Positions 32,201-34,999 of a DNA stretch of 64,000 nucleotides are shown piece by piece. Origin of the DNA: Euclidia mi (taxonomy: Eukaryota; Arthropoda; Insecta; Lepidoptera; Erebidae); contig OX123205.2 of assembly GCA_944739405.2 (NCBI GenBank), positions 38,832,475 through 38,896,474 of the forward strand. Direction: 5' to 3'. Each line of letters starts with the position of its first letter. Positions within the stretch are counted from its first letter, which is position 1. A program made the translations under genes and the position numbers. The notes below the pieces were generated by a model, which worked only from the letters and a program-made list of their open reading frames with translations, made no database searches and was not told the DNA's origin.

Positions 32201-32376
32201 ATAATATGGTCATATTGGTCGTCACTGTACTATTTAAGCTCTTTCCAATGTATGGTGTAATTTGTATTTTCAGATGATATACATAATATAAACTCCTTTT
32301 TGTATTTGTTTCAGTTTGCGGCGCGCTCTCGTTTCTTCTGCCAAGATCAAGAACAACACAGACAGTCACCAATTAA
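2131..32376 (+). CDS. SV2-like major facilitator transporter gene, 5'-incomplete, nine exons found
   Basis: Joined exons 2131-2293, 2960-3081, 16227-16465, 16745-16890, 22753-22858, 24992-25154, 30029-30164, 31624-31751 and 32315-32376 give about 420 codons without a stop until TAA at 32374-32376. All introns are GT-AG and all phases agree. The first exon has the MFS loop 2-3 signature GYLVDTQGRKK after TM2. The second reads SAVPYTFIGEIMPSKYRD, characteristic of SV2-like and organic-cation-type members. The late exons carry AIEIFPTHLRGMAV and SMMLGRFGSILGTNLAGLL. By family knowledge this is a 12-TM membrane carrier; its substrate is unknown. The start codon and TM1 (roughly 90-100 residues) lie off the left edge. 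The introns of 13.1, 5.9 and 4.9 kb are filled with transposons. Individual exons are listed separately. Confidence 0.9.
2294..2959 (+). other. Transporter intron, no feature seen
   Basis: This 666-bp intron has GTAAGAG and TTTGCAG ends. I see no repeat or gene in it; the short ORFs here are open by chance. Confidence 0.8.
2960..3081 (+). CDS. SV2-like transporter, exon encoding SAVPYTFIGEIMPSKYRD
   Basis: The acceptor is TGTTTGCAG and the donor is GTAAGTTT. It encodes the family-diagnostic segment around TM4-TM5, ending SVINATQITGSALVP. The final T pairs with TA of the exon at 16227 to give Leu, so the 13.1-kb intron that follows keeps frame. Confidence 0.9.
3106..3305 (+). mobile_element. 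Helitron-like non-autonomous element H3, 200 bp
   Basis: It starts TCTATAAAATCC after an A and ends GTCCTCTAG before a T, matching the TC...CTAG termini and A/T insertion site of Helitrons. The interior has the CTGACTGACAG and GGATCGGCCAAAACGGG words shared with 30434-30609. There is no coding capacity. Confidence 0.6.
3427..3805 (+). mobile_element. tRNA-derived SINE, family B, full copy
   Basis: The head is tRNA-like: A-box-like GATAGCCTAGTGG and B-box GGTTCGAATCC. The body has GCCTCGGAGAGCACG and CCGGTTGTCATGAAGATC. The tail is (GAT)n at about 3791-3805. Related copies lie at 55971-56260 and 56941-57330, with part-copies elsewhere. The trinucleotide tail resembles that of the RTE-like LINE at 1-1511, which suggests but does not prove the mobilising partner. 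Confidence 0.75.
3806..3978 (+). repeat. Partial SINE-B body copy abutting the previous one
   Basis: It repeats the second half of the SINE-B body (TGCGTATTAAAT, CGGCTATCATGAAGAT, CAGTAAGCGGGTCC) directly after the (GAT)n tail of the first copy. It is a head-less tandem partial. Confidence 0.55.
4473..7517 (+). CDS. Harbinger Myb/SANT-like DNA-binding protein, seven exons, intact frame
   Basis: Exons 4473-4477, 4568-4769, 5021-5206, 5374-5439, 5532-5597, 6273-6399 and 7279-7517 join to 891 nt, an open frame of 296 codons plus TAG. The first exon is only ATGAA; GTAAGT follows and TTTCAG precedes the second exon, giving MNPNETRSS. The N-terminal third is a Myb/SANT-like (zeste-type) DNA-binding domain with RRQWEVLA and YKQWTKYWSDKK. 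The middle is acidic and Ser/Pro rich. The C-terminus (QQLEIQRLQTQILQSF to LADALKR) is a predicted coiled coil. In Harbinger elements this protein partners the nuclease for DNA binding and nuclear import. Exon 6 needs the GTGTATGT donor at 6400 to keep phase. SINEs sit in intron 5 (5801-6199) and just 3' of the gene. It could serve the transposon or be a candidate for co-option; expression is unknown. Confidence 0.7.
5634..5681. repeat. Short palindrome in Harbinger intron
   Basis: Arms 5634-5647 and 5668-5681 are exact reverse complements (14 bp). The loop itself contains the 12-bp palindrome GGTACATGTACC. Confidence 0.7.
5801..6199 (-). mobile_element. Full-length SINE, family A (399 bp) with 12-bp target duplication
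   Basis: It is flanked by GTCAAAATATTT at 5789-5800 and 6200-6211. Read on the minus strand, it begins with a GCCGTGTGGTTGACGG leader, then a tRNA-like head with B-box GGTTCGATTCC, then a body ending CCCCTTCGGGGATAAAAGG, and closes with a (TATG)n tail. It sits inside intron 5 of the Harbinger Myb/SANT-like gene and so inserted after that gene. Sister full-length copies are at 15727-16129 and 36145-36548. Confidence 0.9.
7558..7819 (-). mobile_element. SINE family A, shorter form
   Basis: Minus-strand copy without the long leader of the 400-bp form. The tRNA-like head (GTTGGTCTCGCGG, B-box GGTTCGATTCC) is at the right and the CCCTTCGGGGATACAGG-type end at the left. It is flanked by the near repeat TAAGTTT (7551-7557 and 7820-7826). 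The decayed Harbinger copy near 13.68 kb lacks it at the matching position. Confidence 0.8.
7958..8312 (-). pseudogene. HARBI1-like nuclease, C-terminal part, interrupted by a SINE
   Basis: The minus strand reads PEAFYNDRH, a TGA stop, TARNSVERTIGLLKGRF, then HPDIVAKIVIACCVLHNMCN and a C-terminal tail ending CRSRQN before the stop at 7958. The ERTIGLLKGRF and CCVLHNMCN segments are typical of PIF/Harbinger DDE nucleases. The reading frame has an in-frame TGA, and the coding region is cut at about 8312, where a SINE (8318-8527) sits. No more than about 30 bp of the upstream part can be seen beyond it. The catalytic core is therefore absent. Confidence 0.75.
8318..8527 (+). mobile_element. tRNA-derived SINE, family C
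   Basis: The tRNA-like head reads GTTGGCGTAGTGGTTTAAGC with B-box GGTTCGATTCC. The body includes ATAAATTGTTGTTTCTAGTC and CGACACAGGATTTCTTC. The end is A-rich (about 8520-8527). It interrupts the minus-strand nuclease gene. Partial relatives lie at 23312-23455, 50342-50475 and 54385-54510. Confidence 0.75.
8563..8790 (-). repeat. LINE 3'-end-like fragment
   Basis: It contains CATTTATTCATCTAGGTCAC, CTTATGAACGTCAAA and CTCGTGGCCACTCTTTTTAA, which I recognise as words from a common lepidopteran LINE 3' region. The first two recur in diverged form at 38660-38712. The class is uncertain. Confidence 0.4.
8791..9445. other. AT-rich intronic DNA, nothing recognised
   Basis: Apart from a short (AATAAT)n tract near 9315-9335, this stretch shows no repeat seen elsewhere in the window and no coding signal. 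Confidence 0.6.
9450..9945. repeat. GC-rich dispersed repeat G, copy 1
   Basis: Words such as CCGGTGCCGCACCGCT, ACACCCCTAGCCACTCG, GAGAGGGCCCATC and GTGAGTTGGCGAGTCACC recur at 14290-14600 in the same order and orientation. The ORFs here overlap in all frames and reflect GC content. It may be a LINE 3' region, but I cannot assign it. Confidence 0.5.
9955..10070. repeat. Shared 100-bp segment preceding Harbinger-like left ends
   Basis: The segment (TTTCTTCTATTTTCACTCG followed by TAAAATAGATGC) matches 14865-14965. In both places it is followed by sequence containing the GTCACTTCG/CGAAGTGAC words of the Harbinger ends. Confidence 0.5.
10695..10734. repeat. Near-perfect short palindrome
   Basis: Arms 10695-10713 and 10716-10734 are reverse complements over 19 bp with one mismatch and a 2-nt centre. 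Confidence 0.75.
10900..11190 (-). pseudogene. P-element/THAP9-like transposase fragment
   Basis: The minus strand reads LPSPITLSRMIRASLKQG, a middle containing KGFLKCATWKHILVLL, and HVNPNKITKMKLKCATQV. The family pattern of P-type transposases has a PxxI-KM-K-A-QVFS motif at this place. Here the frame breaks right after CATQV; restoring register by one base would continue with FS, so a one-base loss is likely. Upstream (about 11200-11250) there are stops in every useful frame. It lies inside the block inserted into Harbinger copy 2. No matching terminal repeats are clear. Confidence 0.5.
11355..11525. repeat. Common dispersed moth repeat (GGACAAGTGCGAGTCGGACT)
   Basis: The segment contains GACAAGTGCGAGTCGGACTC, CGAAGGGTTCTGTACCAT and TTACGTTTGTTGTATGGGAG. 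I recognise these words as a very common non-coding repeat of moth genomes. There is a single copy in this window. Confidence 0.5.
11526..12335. other. AT-rich remainder of the block inserted in Harbinger copy 2
   Basis: Apart from a short LINE/SINE tail word (CCACTGCTGGACATAGGCCT at 11900-11919), nothing is recognised. ATAAGCGCTA near 10590 and its inverted form TAGCGCTTAT near 12245 could be ends of the inserted block. Confidence 0.35.
12430..13676 (+). pseudogene. Harbinger Myb/SANT-like gene, copy 2, internally deleted
   Basis: Recognisable pieces are exon 1 ATGAA (12430-12434), exon 2 (12514-12715, frame still open), the 3' part of exon 3 (about 12782-12880), exon 4 (13057-13119), exon 6 (13231-13347) and exon 7 (13429-13676, ending TAG). 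The 5' half of exon 3 with its acceptor is missing: the sequence jumps from ACTTAAAATGTG in the intron to GATGAAGTGGAG in the exon. The remnant has an in-frame stop (ATG TGG TGA). Exon 5 and its surrounding intron are also missing. The C-terminal coiled coil remains readable. This copy is dead but shows the exon boundaries used for copy 1. Confidence 0.7.
13846..14165 (-). pseudogene. HARBI1-like nuclease remnant, copy 2
   Basis: The minus strand parallels 7975-8310 base for base with many changes, including the region for CCVLHN and NDRHL, but frames are broken by small indels near 13955 and 14070. There is no SINE here, so the SINE at 8318 inserted into copy 1 alone. Confidence 0.6.
14290..14600. 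repeat. GC-rich dispersed repeat G, copy 2
   Basis: It matches 9640-9945 in order and orientation (GCGAAACCGGTGCCGCACCG, GAGAGGGCCCATCTAGTGAG). It is followed by 250 bp of unassigned sequence and then the shared segment at 14865-14965. Confidence 0.5.
14975..15515. repeat. Two 217-bp direct repeats with a long hairpin between
   Basis: Unit 1 begins GGTTCGAGTGCGAAGTGAGC at 14975 and unit 2 begins with the same words at 15295, an offset of 320 bp. Both run through TAGTTCAACTCGCAA and TAGATTCGAATTAT to GGATTCAGATTCGAA. The end of unit 1 (15157-15190) is an exact 34-bp reverse complement of 15260-15293, and the pairing continues imperfectly inward to about 15215/15233. The ORFs of 83 and 113 aa here are copies of the same repeat and not genes. 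Confidence 0.75.
15727..16129 (+). mobile_element. Full-length SINE, family A (403 bp) with 12-bp target duplication
   Basis: It is flanked by ACATAAGTACTA at 15715-15726 and 16130-16141. The order is leader, tRNA-like head (B-box GGTTCGATTCC at about 15921), body, CCCCTTCGGGGATAAAAGG and a (TATG)n tail. It lies just 97 bp upstream of the transporter exon at 16227. Confidence 0.9.
16227..16465 (+). CDS. SV2-like transporter, exon after the 13-kb intron (TM6 and start of central loop)
   Basis: The acceptor is TTATTTCCAG and the donor is GTAAGTTT. It encodes LLAWAILPLDF, a Phe/Ile-rich TM (MVYSIIFIIFASIMAF), then GPESPKYLVSQ and the start of the central cytoplasmic loop (KGKRPEDYP). PESPK is the usual post-TM6 motif of sugar/SV2-type carriers. 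Confidence 0.9.
16745..16890 (+). CDS. SV2-like transporter, central loop and start of TM7
   Basis: The acceptor is TATTTTCCAG and the donor is GTAAGTAC. It encodes a basic loop (IKKLIVPPNTREKGG) and then LRWTYLKWILLNGFLLVGIYS entering TM7. It ends GT, completed as Val by the exon at 22753. Confidence 0.88.
16900..17152 (-). mobile_element. SINE family A body with alternative tRNA-like head
   Basis: The body and end match the other family-A copies, but the minus-strand head reads CTGTGGTCCAGTGGATTGCG and CATACGC-type words rather than GTTGGTCTCG. The same head is used at 63222-63466. Confidence 0.75.
17222..17421. mobile_element. MITE-like element with about 28-bp imperfect inverted ends
   Basis: AGTAGATTGTATGACAAGGG at 17223 is mirrored by TCGAGTCATATACTCTACT ending 17420, and GGGAGCAAAAT by ATTTGCTCTC. 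The interior repeats the word GCGAGGGATTCTA-like segments around 17285-17365. Related words in inverted orientation are at 21140-21215. Confidence 0.45.
17583..18747. mobile_element. TA-flanked DNA element with subterminal CATTGGCAC motifs (T1)
   Basis: The ends are GGGTAAACAGTATAAT and, inverted, GGGTAAACTATAGTAAT. Both are flanked by TA (17581-17582 and 18748-18749). Seven copies of the motif (C)ATTGGCA occur near the ends (about 17600, 17791, 17807, 17838, 18318, 18359, 18705). There is no transposase ORF, so it is non-autonomous. The TA duplication fits the Tc1/mariner/pogo group, but that is inference. Confidence 0.65.
18975..19829. mobile_element. GC-rich Harbinger-type MITE candidate
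   Basis: The left end CGGCCCTGTCACGA and right end TCGTGAACAGGCCC are inverted relatives. Both are flanked by TAA (18972-18974 and 19830-19832), the target preference of PIF/Harbinger elements. The left arm (18975-19230) and right arm (19700-19829) are rich in CG and GCGGC words, while the middle is AT-rich. The 60-75 aa ORFs here are compositional. Confidence 0.5.
19833..20345. other. AT-rich intron segment with one palindrome
   Basis: A hairpin at 19959-20007 (arms of 22 and 21 bp, six-base loop, one bulge) is the only structure seen. No gene or known repeat is visible. Confidence 0.6.
20346..20380. repeat. Isolated end of the nested MITE family seen at 22027
   Basis: AATAGGCTTGCGTCCTAAAT closely matches the left end of the element nested in the hAT at 22027. 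No partner end is found nearby. Confidence 0.35.
20381..21860. other. Intron segment, no recognised gene
   Basis: It contains a short fragment resembling the element at 17222-17421 in inverted orientation (21140-21215). It also has repeated words TACAAATGT and TGCGTGCTCACGAAC-like around 21330-21480. The longest ORF (21277-21792) has no recognisable domain. Confidence 0.5.
21861..22698. mobile_element. Non-autonomous hAT element with 8-bp target duplication
   Basis: It begins CAGGGGCAGATTT and ends AAATCCGCCCCTG. It is flanked by ACAACGCG (21853-21860) and ACAACACG (22699-22706), identical at seven of eight bases. Further inverted similarity includes AGGCCCGGGCCTAGGG and GTAGGCCTAGGGCAG. There is no transposase. 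A second element is nested at about 22027-22557. Confidence 0.75.
22027..22557. mobile_element. MITE nested within the hAT element
   Basis: AATAGGCTTGTGTCC at the left and GGACACAAGCCTATT at the right are exact 15-bp inverted repeats. The interior contains no ORF of note. A single related end occurs at 20346. Confidence 0.6.
22753..22858 (+). CDS. SV2-like transporter, TM7-proximal exon
   Basis: The acceptor is TTTTTTTCAG and the donor is GTAAGTAA. It encodes LNGLYLWVPDVLNRV and a Cys-containing loop (KTACQVIHDRLNQ). Phase 1 at entry and 0 at exit fit both neighbours. Confidence 0.88.
22859..23300. other. Intron sequence, nothing recognised
   Basis: No repeat shared within the window and no coding signal. 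Confidence 0.6.
23312..23455 (+). repeat. SINE family C, 5'-damaged copy
   Basis: B-box GGTTCGATTCC, ACACGAGACACC and ATTGTTGTTTTGAGTCTGGG match the copy at 8318-8527. The A-box half is eroded. Confidence 0.6.
23456..23775 (+). repeat. Dispersed moth repeat K, copy 2
   Basis: It matches 1748-2085 in order and orientation, including CAACACCACAGGAG, GGGATAGGATGAGG and CAGCAAGGCTCT. Confidence 0.6.
23776..24435. other. Intron sequence, nothing recognised
   Basis: No shared repeat and no coding signal are seen. Confidence 0.55.
24436..24926. mobile_element. Candidate element bounded by about 36-bp imperfect inverted repeats
   Basis: GTTCTTCGTTCGGACC at 24436 and GGTCCGAACAAAGAAC ending 24926 are inverted matches with one mismatch. 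The similarity continues inward to GGACCACAT/ATGTGGTCC. There is no transposase, and the target duplication is not clear. Confidence 0.45.
24992..25154 (+). CDS. SV2-like transporter, TM8 region exon
   Basis: The acceptor is TCTTTTCGTAG and the donor is GTATTTTA. It encodes KEETVCDDSID, a TM (FVINSVAQVSCAAIAVVVSS) and RYIGKKNLLINCFLLIG, the second-half counterpart of the loop 2-3 motif. Confidence 0.9.
25242..25684 (+). repeat. 5' LTR
   Basis: The 443-bp LTR starts TGTTACG and ends CGTAACA, an inverted 7-bp terminal pair. It contains a TATA box (25448-25455) and AATAAA (25622-25627). Confidence 0.95.
25448..25455 (+). promoter_or_regulatory. LTR TATA box
   Basis: TATAAATA in the 5' LTR, followed about 25-30 bp downstream by the possible initiator ACAGTTCAAT. 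The matching box in the 3' LTR is at 28661-28668, which could drive downstream intron sequence. Confidence 0.65.
25688..25705 (+). other. Primer-binding site, tRNA-Leu type
   Basis: TGGTGTCAGAAGTGGGAT, three bases after the 5' LTR, is complementary to the 3' end of a leucine tRNA including the CCA (inference from known tRNA ends). Confidence 0.75.
25711..28443 (+). CDS. Gag-integrase fusion polyprotein, 910 aa (PR, RT and RNase H missing)
   Basis: The ATG lies 5 nt past the primer site. Residues about 65-150 are repeats of a seven-residue unit (EEQARRQ and variants), a strong coiled coil. About 210-385 is a Ty3-type Gag core, and 393-406 is a CCHC knuckle (CYNCGERGHIRLSC; C393, C396, H401, C406). 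At about 410-433 the sequence passes directly to SADALTGRAYP, which normally follows RNase H. It then carries the integrase HHCC domain (H560, H567, C594, C597) and the DD35E core (D629, D689, E725), ending in a basic C-terminal domain. In full-length relatives, protease, RT and RNase H lie between the knuckle and SADAL. All frame and catalytic residues of integrase are kept, so the join was made in frame. The product should bind RNA and could integrate DNA but cannot reverse transcribe. Confidence 0.92.
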   Translation: MPVMPKEETEGVRTRNQRQQDLDQRRFGDVPTPSSGGPGDSAAAVEPASATHSVTVPDIVALMAFMQEQARRQEEQARRQEEQARRQEEHARRMEEQRQRDKEEQARRQEEQDRRQQEQARRQEEHARRLEEQLQRDKEEQARRLEEQLVVMKDLSAAVGKDLKAVKEELQQHEARISDIEKRVHDQLVARIAELEKKLCRLGSYDVTPAALVPSPRWFKVPPFDGSSSWSAYKVQFEAVMRTNGWKKEQAFTALTLGLRDQALTVLEVLGQDVTYEKLLEALEARYGDAHLERVYRAQLKDRTQRTGETLQQWALEVERLVRKAYQSLPALIDENLVQVFTDGIRDLEVRAAVRLRHFKAVKDALAYALEVEAARHEDRTYRIREVVSSPRCYNCGERGHIRLSCPKRKRHVGTLSPPKGLPDVPVWRQEQRSADALTGRAYPDQCKHCSRQEAKQAALVRMLKTDLSDEWREALQSAQQDDKDVQPILEWKKSGAPRPKWSDIAAMSPITKSYWAQWESLVVQDGVLCRKWENARGNQCHLQMVVPKTKVPEVLQLYHNGASGGHMGVKKTLTKIRERFYWLHCRDDVEDWCRKCTSCAAVKGPHTRSRGALKVYNVGAPWERIALDVAGPFPESQDGNKYFLVVMDYFTKWPEVFAIPNQEATTVADKLVHEVFCRFGVPLEIHSDQGRNFESEVFKETCRVMGAHKTRTTAYHPQSDGMVERFNQSLERYLAKVVENKQRDWDKHIQPFLLSYRSAVHETTGVTPAFANFGRELRLPADLITGIPPESPRNITDYATELRNRMNDVYEHIRESGQQMSEKMKTRYDRKANNKGFDEGSLVWLHNPVRSKGKSPKLQARWDGPYRIITRMNDVTYRIQKGSRGAPKIVHVDRLARYYGSNDVRDEHV
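28442..28454 (+). other. Polypurine tract
   Basis: AAGAGGGAGGCCG, overlapping the stop codon and immediately before the 3' LTR, is the expected plus-strand primer site. Confidence 0.6.
28455..28897 (+). repeat. 3' LTR
   Basis: 443 bp, with the same boundaries and, as far as I can read, the same sequence as the 5' LTR. It is followed by the GTAT target duplicate. Confidence 0.95.
28966..29481. mobile_element. hAT-like MITE candidate with central hairpin
   Basis: The left end CAGTGGCGGTGCTAGAG and right end TAGCGCCGCCACTA are inverted relatives. GACGTC occurs near each end. No 8-bp duplication is visible, so the limits are tentative. A 60-bp hairpin (29168-29227) lies near its centre. Confidence 0.4.
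29168..29227. repeat. Hairpin, 28-bp arms, TTTT loop
   Basis: Arms 29168-29195 and 29200-29227 pair at 25 of 28 positions around a four-base loop. Confidence 0.75.
29688..29876 (-). repeat. SINE family B, partial, inverted
   Basis: The words ATATCGCTATCCCTTTGG, GGCAAAGATCTTCATAACAG and CGTGCTCTCCGAGGCACGGG match the SINE-B body, partly in rearranged order. Confidence 0.5.
30029..30164 (+). CDS. SV2-like transporter, TM9-TM10 exon
   Basis: The acceptor is AATTTTAG and the donor is GTAAGATA. It encodes GIFCILINF, a TM (AVLLSSLPIMVLAMGP) and AIEIFPTHLR, the conserved E-x-FPT-x-LR motif. It ends AG, completed as Arg by the next exon. Confidence 0.92.
30210..30290. repeat. Fragment of Helitron-like repeat H3
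   Basis: CAGCCGAACCTACTGGGCGC and TTTGGCATGTATGATC match the internal words of H3. Confidence 0.4.
30434..30609 (+). mobile_element. Helitron-like element H3, copy 2
   Basis: It matches 3106-3305, ending GCGTCCTCTAG before T. The 5' TC is not clear. Confidence 0.5.
30655..30706. repeat. Hairpin, 23-bp arms, 6-nt loop
   Basis: Arms 30655-30677 and 30684-30706 pair at 21 of 23 positions. Confidence 0.75.
31199..31399 (+). mobile_element. Helitron-like element H1, copy 1
   Basis: The body has GCTAATCTCAGGAACTACTG and GAAGGCTATAGGCTATATAA, and it ends GGCTCATCTAG before T. It is followed directly by another copy. Confidence 0.6.
31400..31599 (+). mobile_element. Helitron-like element H1, copy 2, in tandem
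   Basis: It begins at TATATCATAAAGCTGAAG right after the first copy and ends GGTTCATCTAG before T. It lies 24 bp upstream of a transporter exon. Confidence 0.6.
31624..31751 (+). CDS. SV2-like transporter, TM10-TM11 exon
   Basis: The acceptor is ATTTTCCAG and the donor is GTAAGTAT. It encodes RGMAVSLSMMLGRFGSILGT and NLAGLLINNNCELLFYFFGG, the most conserved C-terminal stretch of SV2-like carriers. Confidence 0.93.
31783..31935 (+). repeat. SINE family B, 3'-truncated
   Basis: The tRNA-like head GCGATAGCCAAGTAGAG and the word CGTGCTTCGGAGAGCTCG match SINE-B. The B-box is eroded. Confidence 0.6.
32315..32376 (+). CDS. SV2-like transporter, terminal exon
   Basis: The acceptor is TTTGTTTCAG. 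It encodes the end of TM12 (VCGALSFLLPRS) and a short polar tail before TAA at 32374-32376. Phase fits the preceding exon. Confidence 0.9.
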
Positions 32377-32381
32377 CAAGA

Positions 32382-32387
32382 AATAAA
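32382..32387 (+). promoter_or_regulatory. Possible polyadenylation signal of the transporter
   Basis: AATAAA lies 6 nt after the stop codon. An AATTAAAT at about 32468 is an alternative that would leave a longer 3' UTR. Confidence 0.4.
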
Positions 32388-32530
32388 CGTTTCCTAAATG
32401 TACAGAAAAAATTTCAAATATATTTAAAATTTTAATTTAATCACAGTATTTAAATAGATAAGCTTTAATTAAATATATATGTTAAATTGAAAGATGTGTT
32501 ATTTTAATTCGTTTATGACTTTCTGTTTCA

Positions 32531-32747
32531 TCTCATCATCAGCCTTTAACAGTCCACTGCTGGACTAGGCCTCTCCTTTGAAAGGAGGAATTGGCCTACT
32601 ATACCACGCTGGCCAAACGGGTTGGTATAGGGTTTGTATTAAGTTTTCCTTCTCTTACAGTGCTGTTCTCTGAATAACATGCTCCCTCTGTCGACACCCA
32701 TGGGATGATACAATCCGTATTCTTAATCCGTCACCACACGGACAACT
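32531..32747 (-). repeat. Dispersed repeat D (SINE or LINE end with (GAT)n tail), inverted
   Basis: On the minus strand it runs CGTGTGGTGACGGATTAAGA ... CCAGCAGTGGACTGTTAAAG and GCTGATGATGA. Sister copies in plus orientation are at 54127-54357 and 60252-60467. Confidence 0.65.
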
Positions 32748-32770
32748 TTCTGTTCTGACTTTCTGTTTAA

Positions 32771-32833
32771 CCAATGGTATTTTTCTTCACCTTCCGTACA
32801 CTAAGTACGGAAGGTGAAGAAAAATACCATTGG
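32771..32833. repeat. Perfect palindrome, 29-bp arms, 5-nt loop
   Basis: Arms 32771-32799 and 32805-32833 are exact reverse complements around ACTAA. Confidence 0.95.
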
Positions 32834-32919
32834 CACTTATTATTATTCAATTTTTTTTATGAGCACTCGTCCCTTGTTTGACTTCCGCTAGCCTCCCTAA
32901 GGAACTTGAACCGAGACAT

Positions 32920-32937
32920 TGGCGCCCAACATGGGGC
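32920..32937 (+). other. Orphan retroelement primer-binding-site-like sequence
   Basis: TGGCGCCCAACATGGGGC has the form of an insect LTR-element primer site (TGGCGCC followed by a CA-rich tRNA complement). No LTR or polyprotein is recognised next to it. Confidence 0.35.
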
Positions 32938-33065
32938 GCATGTGCTTGTGTGTTCACGGGAGGCCGATACACACGGGAAACGTGAAGCCCACCACGTCAT
33001 ACAGCTTTTCACAGTTGGGTACTGGGCATAAGCCTCTCCTAATCTGCGTCATATTTTTTTTTATA

Positions 33066-33314
33066 TACCCACGCCTGTATCCCCGAAGGGGTAGGCAGAG
33101 GAGTAATATTACACCCACATTTCACCAGGGATTTTTAGGTCCCACGTAATAGGGGGCGAGCCTATTGCCGTTACCGGTCACATCACCAGACTCCGTGCTG
33201 CTACTGAGAATTTCCTAACGGAAAACCCAATAACACTTTGCCCGACCCGGGAATCGAACCCGAGACCTCCCAATCCCACGCGCACATTTATGCCGCGAGA
33301 CCAACGAGGCAGAT
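33066..33314 (-). mobile_element. SINE family A, shorter form
   Basis: Head (GTTGGTCTCGCGGCATAAAT, B-box GGTTCGATTCC on the minus strand), body and CCCCTTCGGGGATACAGG end are all recognisable. Confidence 0.8.
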
Positions 33315-33695
33315 TTGCGTCATGATAATATGGTAAAGTCAATAGGAGGATTCGGCCTACTTTCCCTGGCTGGCCAGAAATTTAGTAGTACAGGGTTTGA
33401 TGTCGAAATTTCCGACTGTTATCAGAGGCCCAATTCTCTTAATTGTACATTTGTTGAAATTGTAGTTTCGATCTAATGTCAGTGTCATAATTATGTCACA
33501 AATGGTATTCTCCAAAATTACCTGATATTTGAATGTTATTGGAACGTTATCGTGACTAGATCGTAAATTGAACAATGTGTCAACGCCGAACTCTTTAAGT
33601 CAAATTAGACGATAATGACATTAAATTAGCAGAATACCGATTCTGATTCAATCAAAATCTAATCTCATTTCGTTAAAAATATAGTTTCAATCTAA

Positions 33696-33864
33696 TCTAA
33701 TATATAAAATTCTCGTGTCACAGTTTTCGTTCCCATACTCCTCCGAAACGGCTTGACCGATTTTGATGAAATTTTTGTGCTTATCCGGTATCTATGAGAA
33801 TCGGCCATCATCTATTTTTCAAAAAAAAAAAATTTTGCAAAACAACGTTTGCCGGGTCAGCTAG
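33696..33864 (+). mobile_element. Helitron-like element H2
   Basis: It begins TCTAATATATAAAATTC after A, has GGCTTGACCGATTTTGATG inside, and ends GCCGGGTCAGCTAG before T. Confidence 0.65.
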
Positions 33865-34070
33865 TACTAATATATAAAGCTGAAGAGTTTGTTTGTTTGT
33901 TTGGTTGAACGCGCTAATCTCAGGAACTACCGGTCCGATTGAAAAAGCCTTTCAGTGTTAGATAGGTCATTTATCGAGGAAGGCTATATGCTATATAACA
34001 TCGCGCTATGAGCGACGGGAGCGGAGCAGGCGCCTTAAATAACGCGAGTGTAACCGCGGGGATCCTCTAG
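33865..34070 (+). mobile_element. Helitron-like element H1, copy 3
   Basis: It follows H2 head-to-tail and ends GGGGATCCTCTAG before T. Confidence 0.6.
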
Positions 34071-34267
34071 TACTAATATATAAAGCTGAAGAGTTTGTTT
34101 GTTTGGTTGAACGCGCTAATCTCAGGAACTACTGGACTGATTTAAAAAAAATCTTCCAGTGTTAGATTTATCGAGGAAGGCTATAGGCTATATAACATCA
34201 CGCTATGAGCGATGGGAGCAGAGCAGTAGCCTTAAATAATGCAAGTGTAACCGCGGGGATCCTCTAG
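34071..34267 (+). mobile_element. Helitron-like element H1, copy 4
   Basis: It directly follows copy 3, which it closely matches, and also ends GGGGATCCTCTAG before T. Confidence 0.6.
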
Positions 34268-34787
34268 TGTTATATAAAATACGAGAATTGGCCTTCTGGT
34301 ATTACGAATGTTTTCTTAAGACGCGACTTACAACACCCCACGGATTTAAATGGGGTAGTCACTTCGCATTCTTAATCCATCACCACTCAGGCCCCACCTG
34401 AACCACATCTTGCCAAAATCCATTCATCTGCCCAACTAGGTTAACGAACCAAATTTTTCAAAAAATAATCTCAGCGGGATACATAATAGTAGCAGAACGA
34501 AGGTGACATTTTAATAACGTTTCATGTTAACAGGCCATAATAAGACGCCATTACACTTCGCTACAAGCTCATATTAAATAGGCCGTTTTTTAGTACAATT
34601 ATGATTGTAACGCTTGGTGTTATTTCTATTTTCAGATATCGGTTGGGTTTTGACCGACATTTTAATTGTAATCATGGGTGTAATAATACTTCCGTAATAA
34701 ATAAAAGGTTGGATTGTGAGAAAGTTTTGGTTTGTGGTAAGATAGATCCTTGTAGGTATTTCTGTCAGACTTTAAACAAAGTTAAAT
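34268..34787. other. No recognised feature
   Basis: AT-rich sequence; the 122-aa ORF overlapping its right end runs into a SINE and is not a gene. Confidence 0.5.
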
Positions 34788-34993
34788 TGTTAATTATCGC
34801 TTGCTTAACGGTAAAGGAAAACATCGTGAGGAAACCTGCATGTCTGAGAGTTCTCCATAATGTTCTCGAAAAACATGTGAAGTCTGCCAACCCGCACTCG
34901 GCCAGCGTGGTGGACTATGGTCTTACCCTTCTCATAGTGAGAAGAGGCCCGTGCCCAACAGTGGGATAGTATTAAGGGCTGATGATGATGATG
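34788..34993 (+). repeat. SINE body and tail with (GAT)n end, head missing
   Basis: GAGAGTTCTCCATAATGTTC, CCAACCCGCACTCGGCCAGC and GGGCTGATGATGATGATG match, inverted, the full copy at 48146-48468. Confidence 0.65.
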
Positions 34994-34999
34994 GAAACA

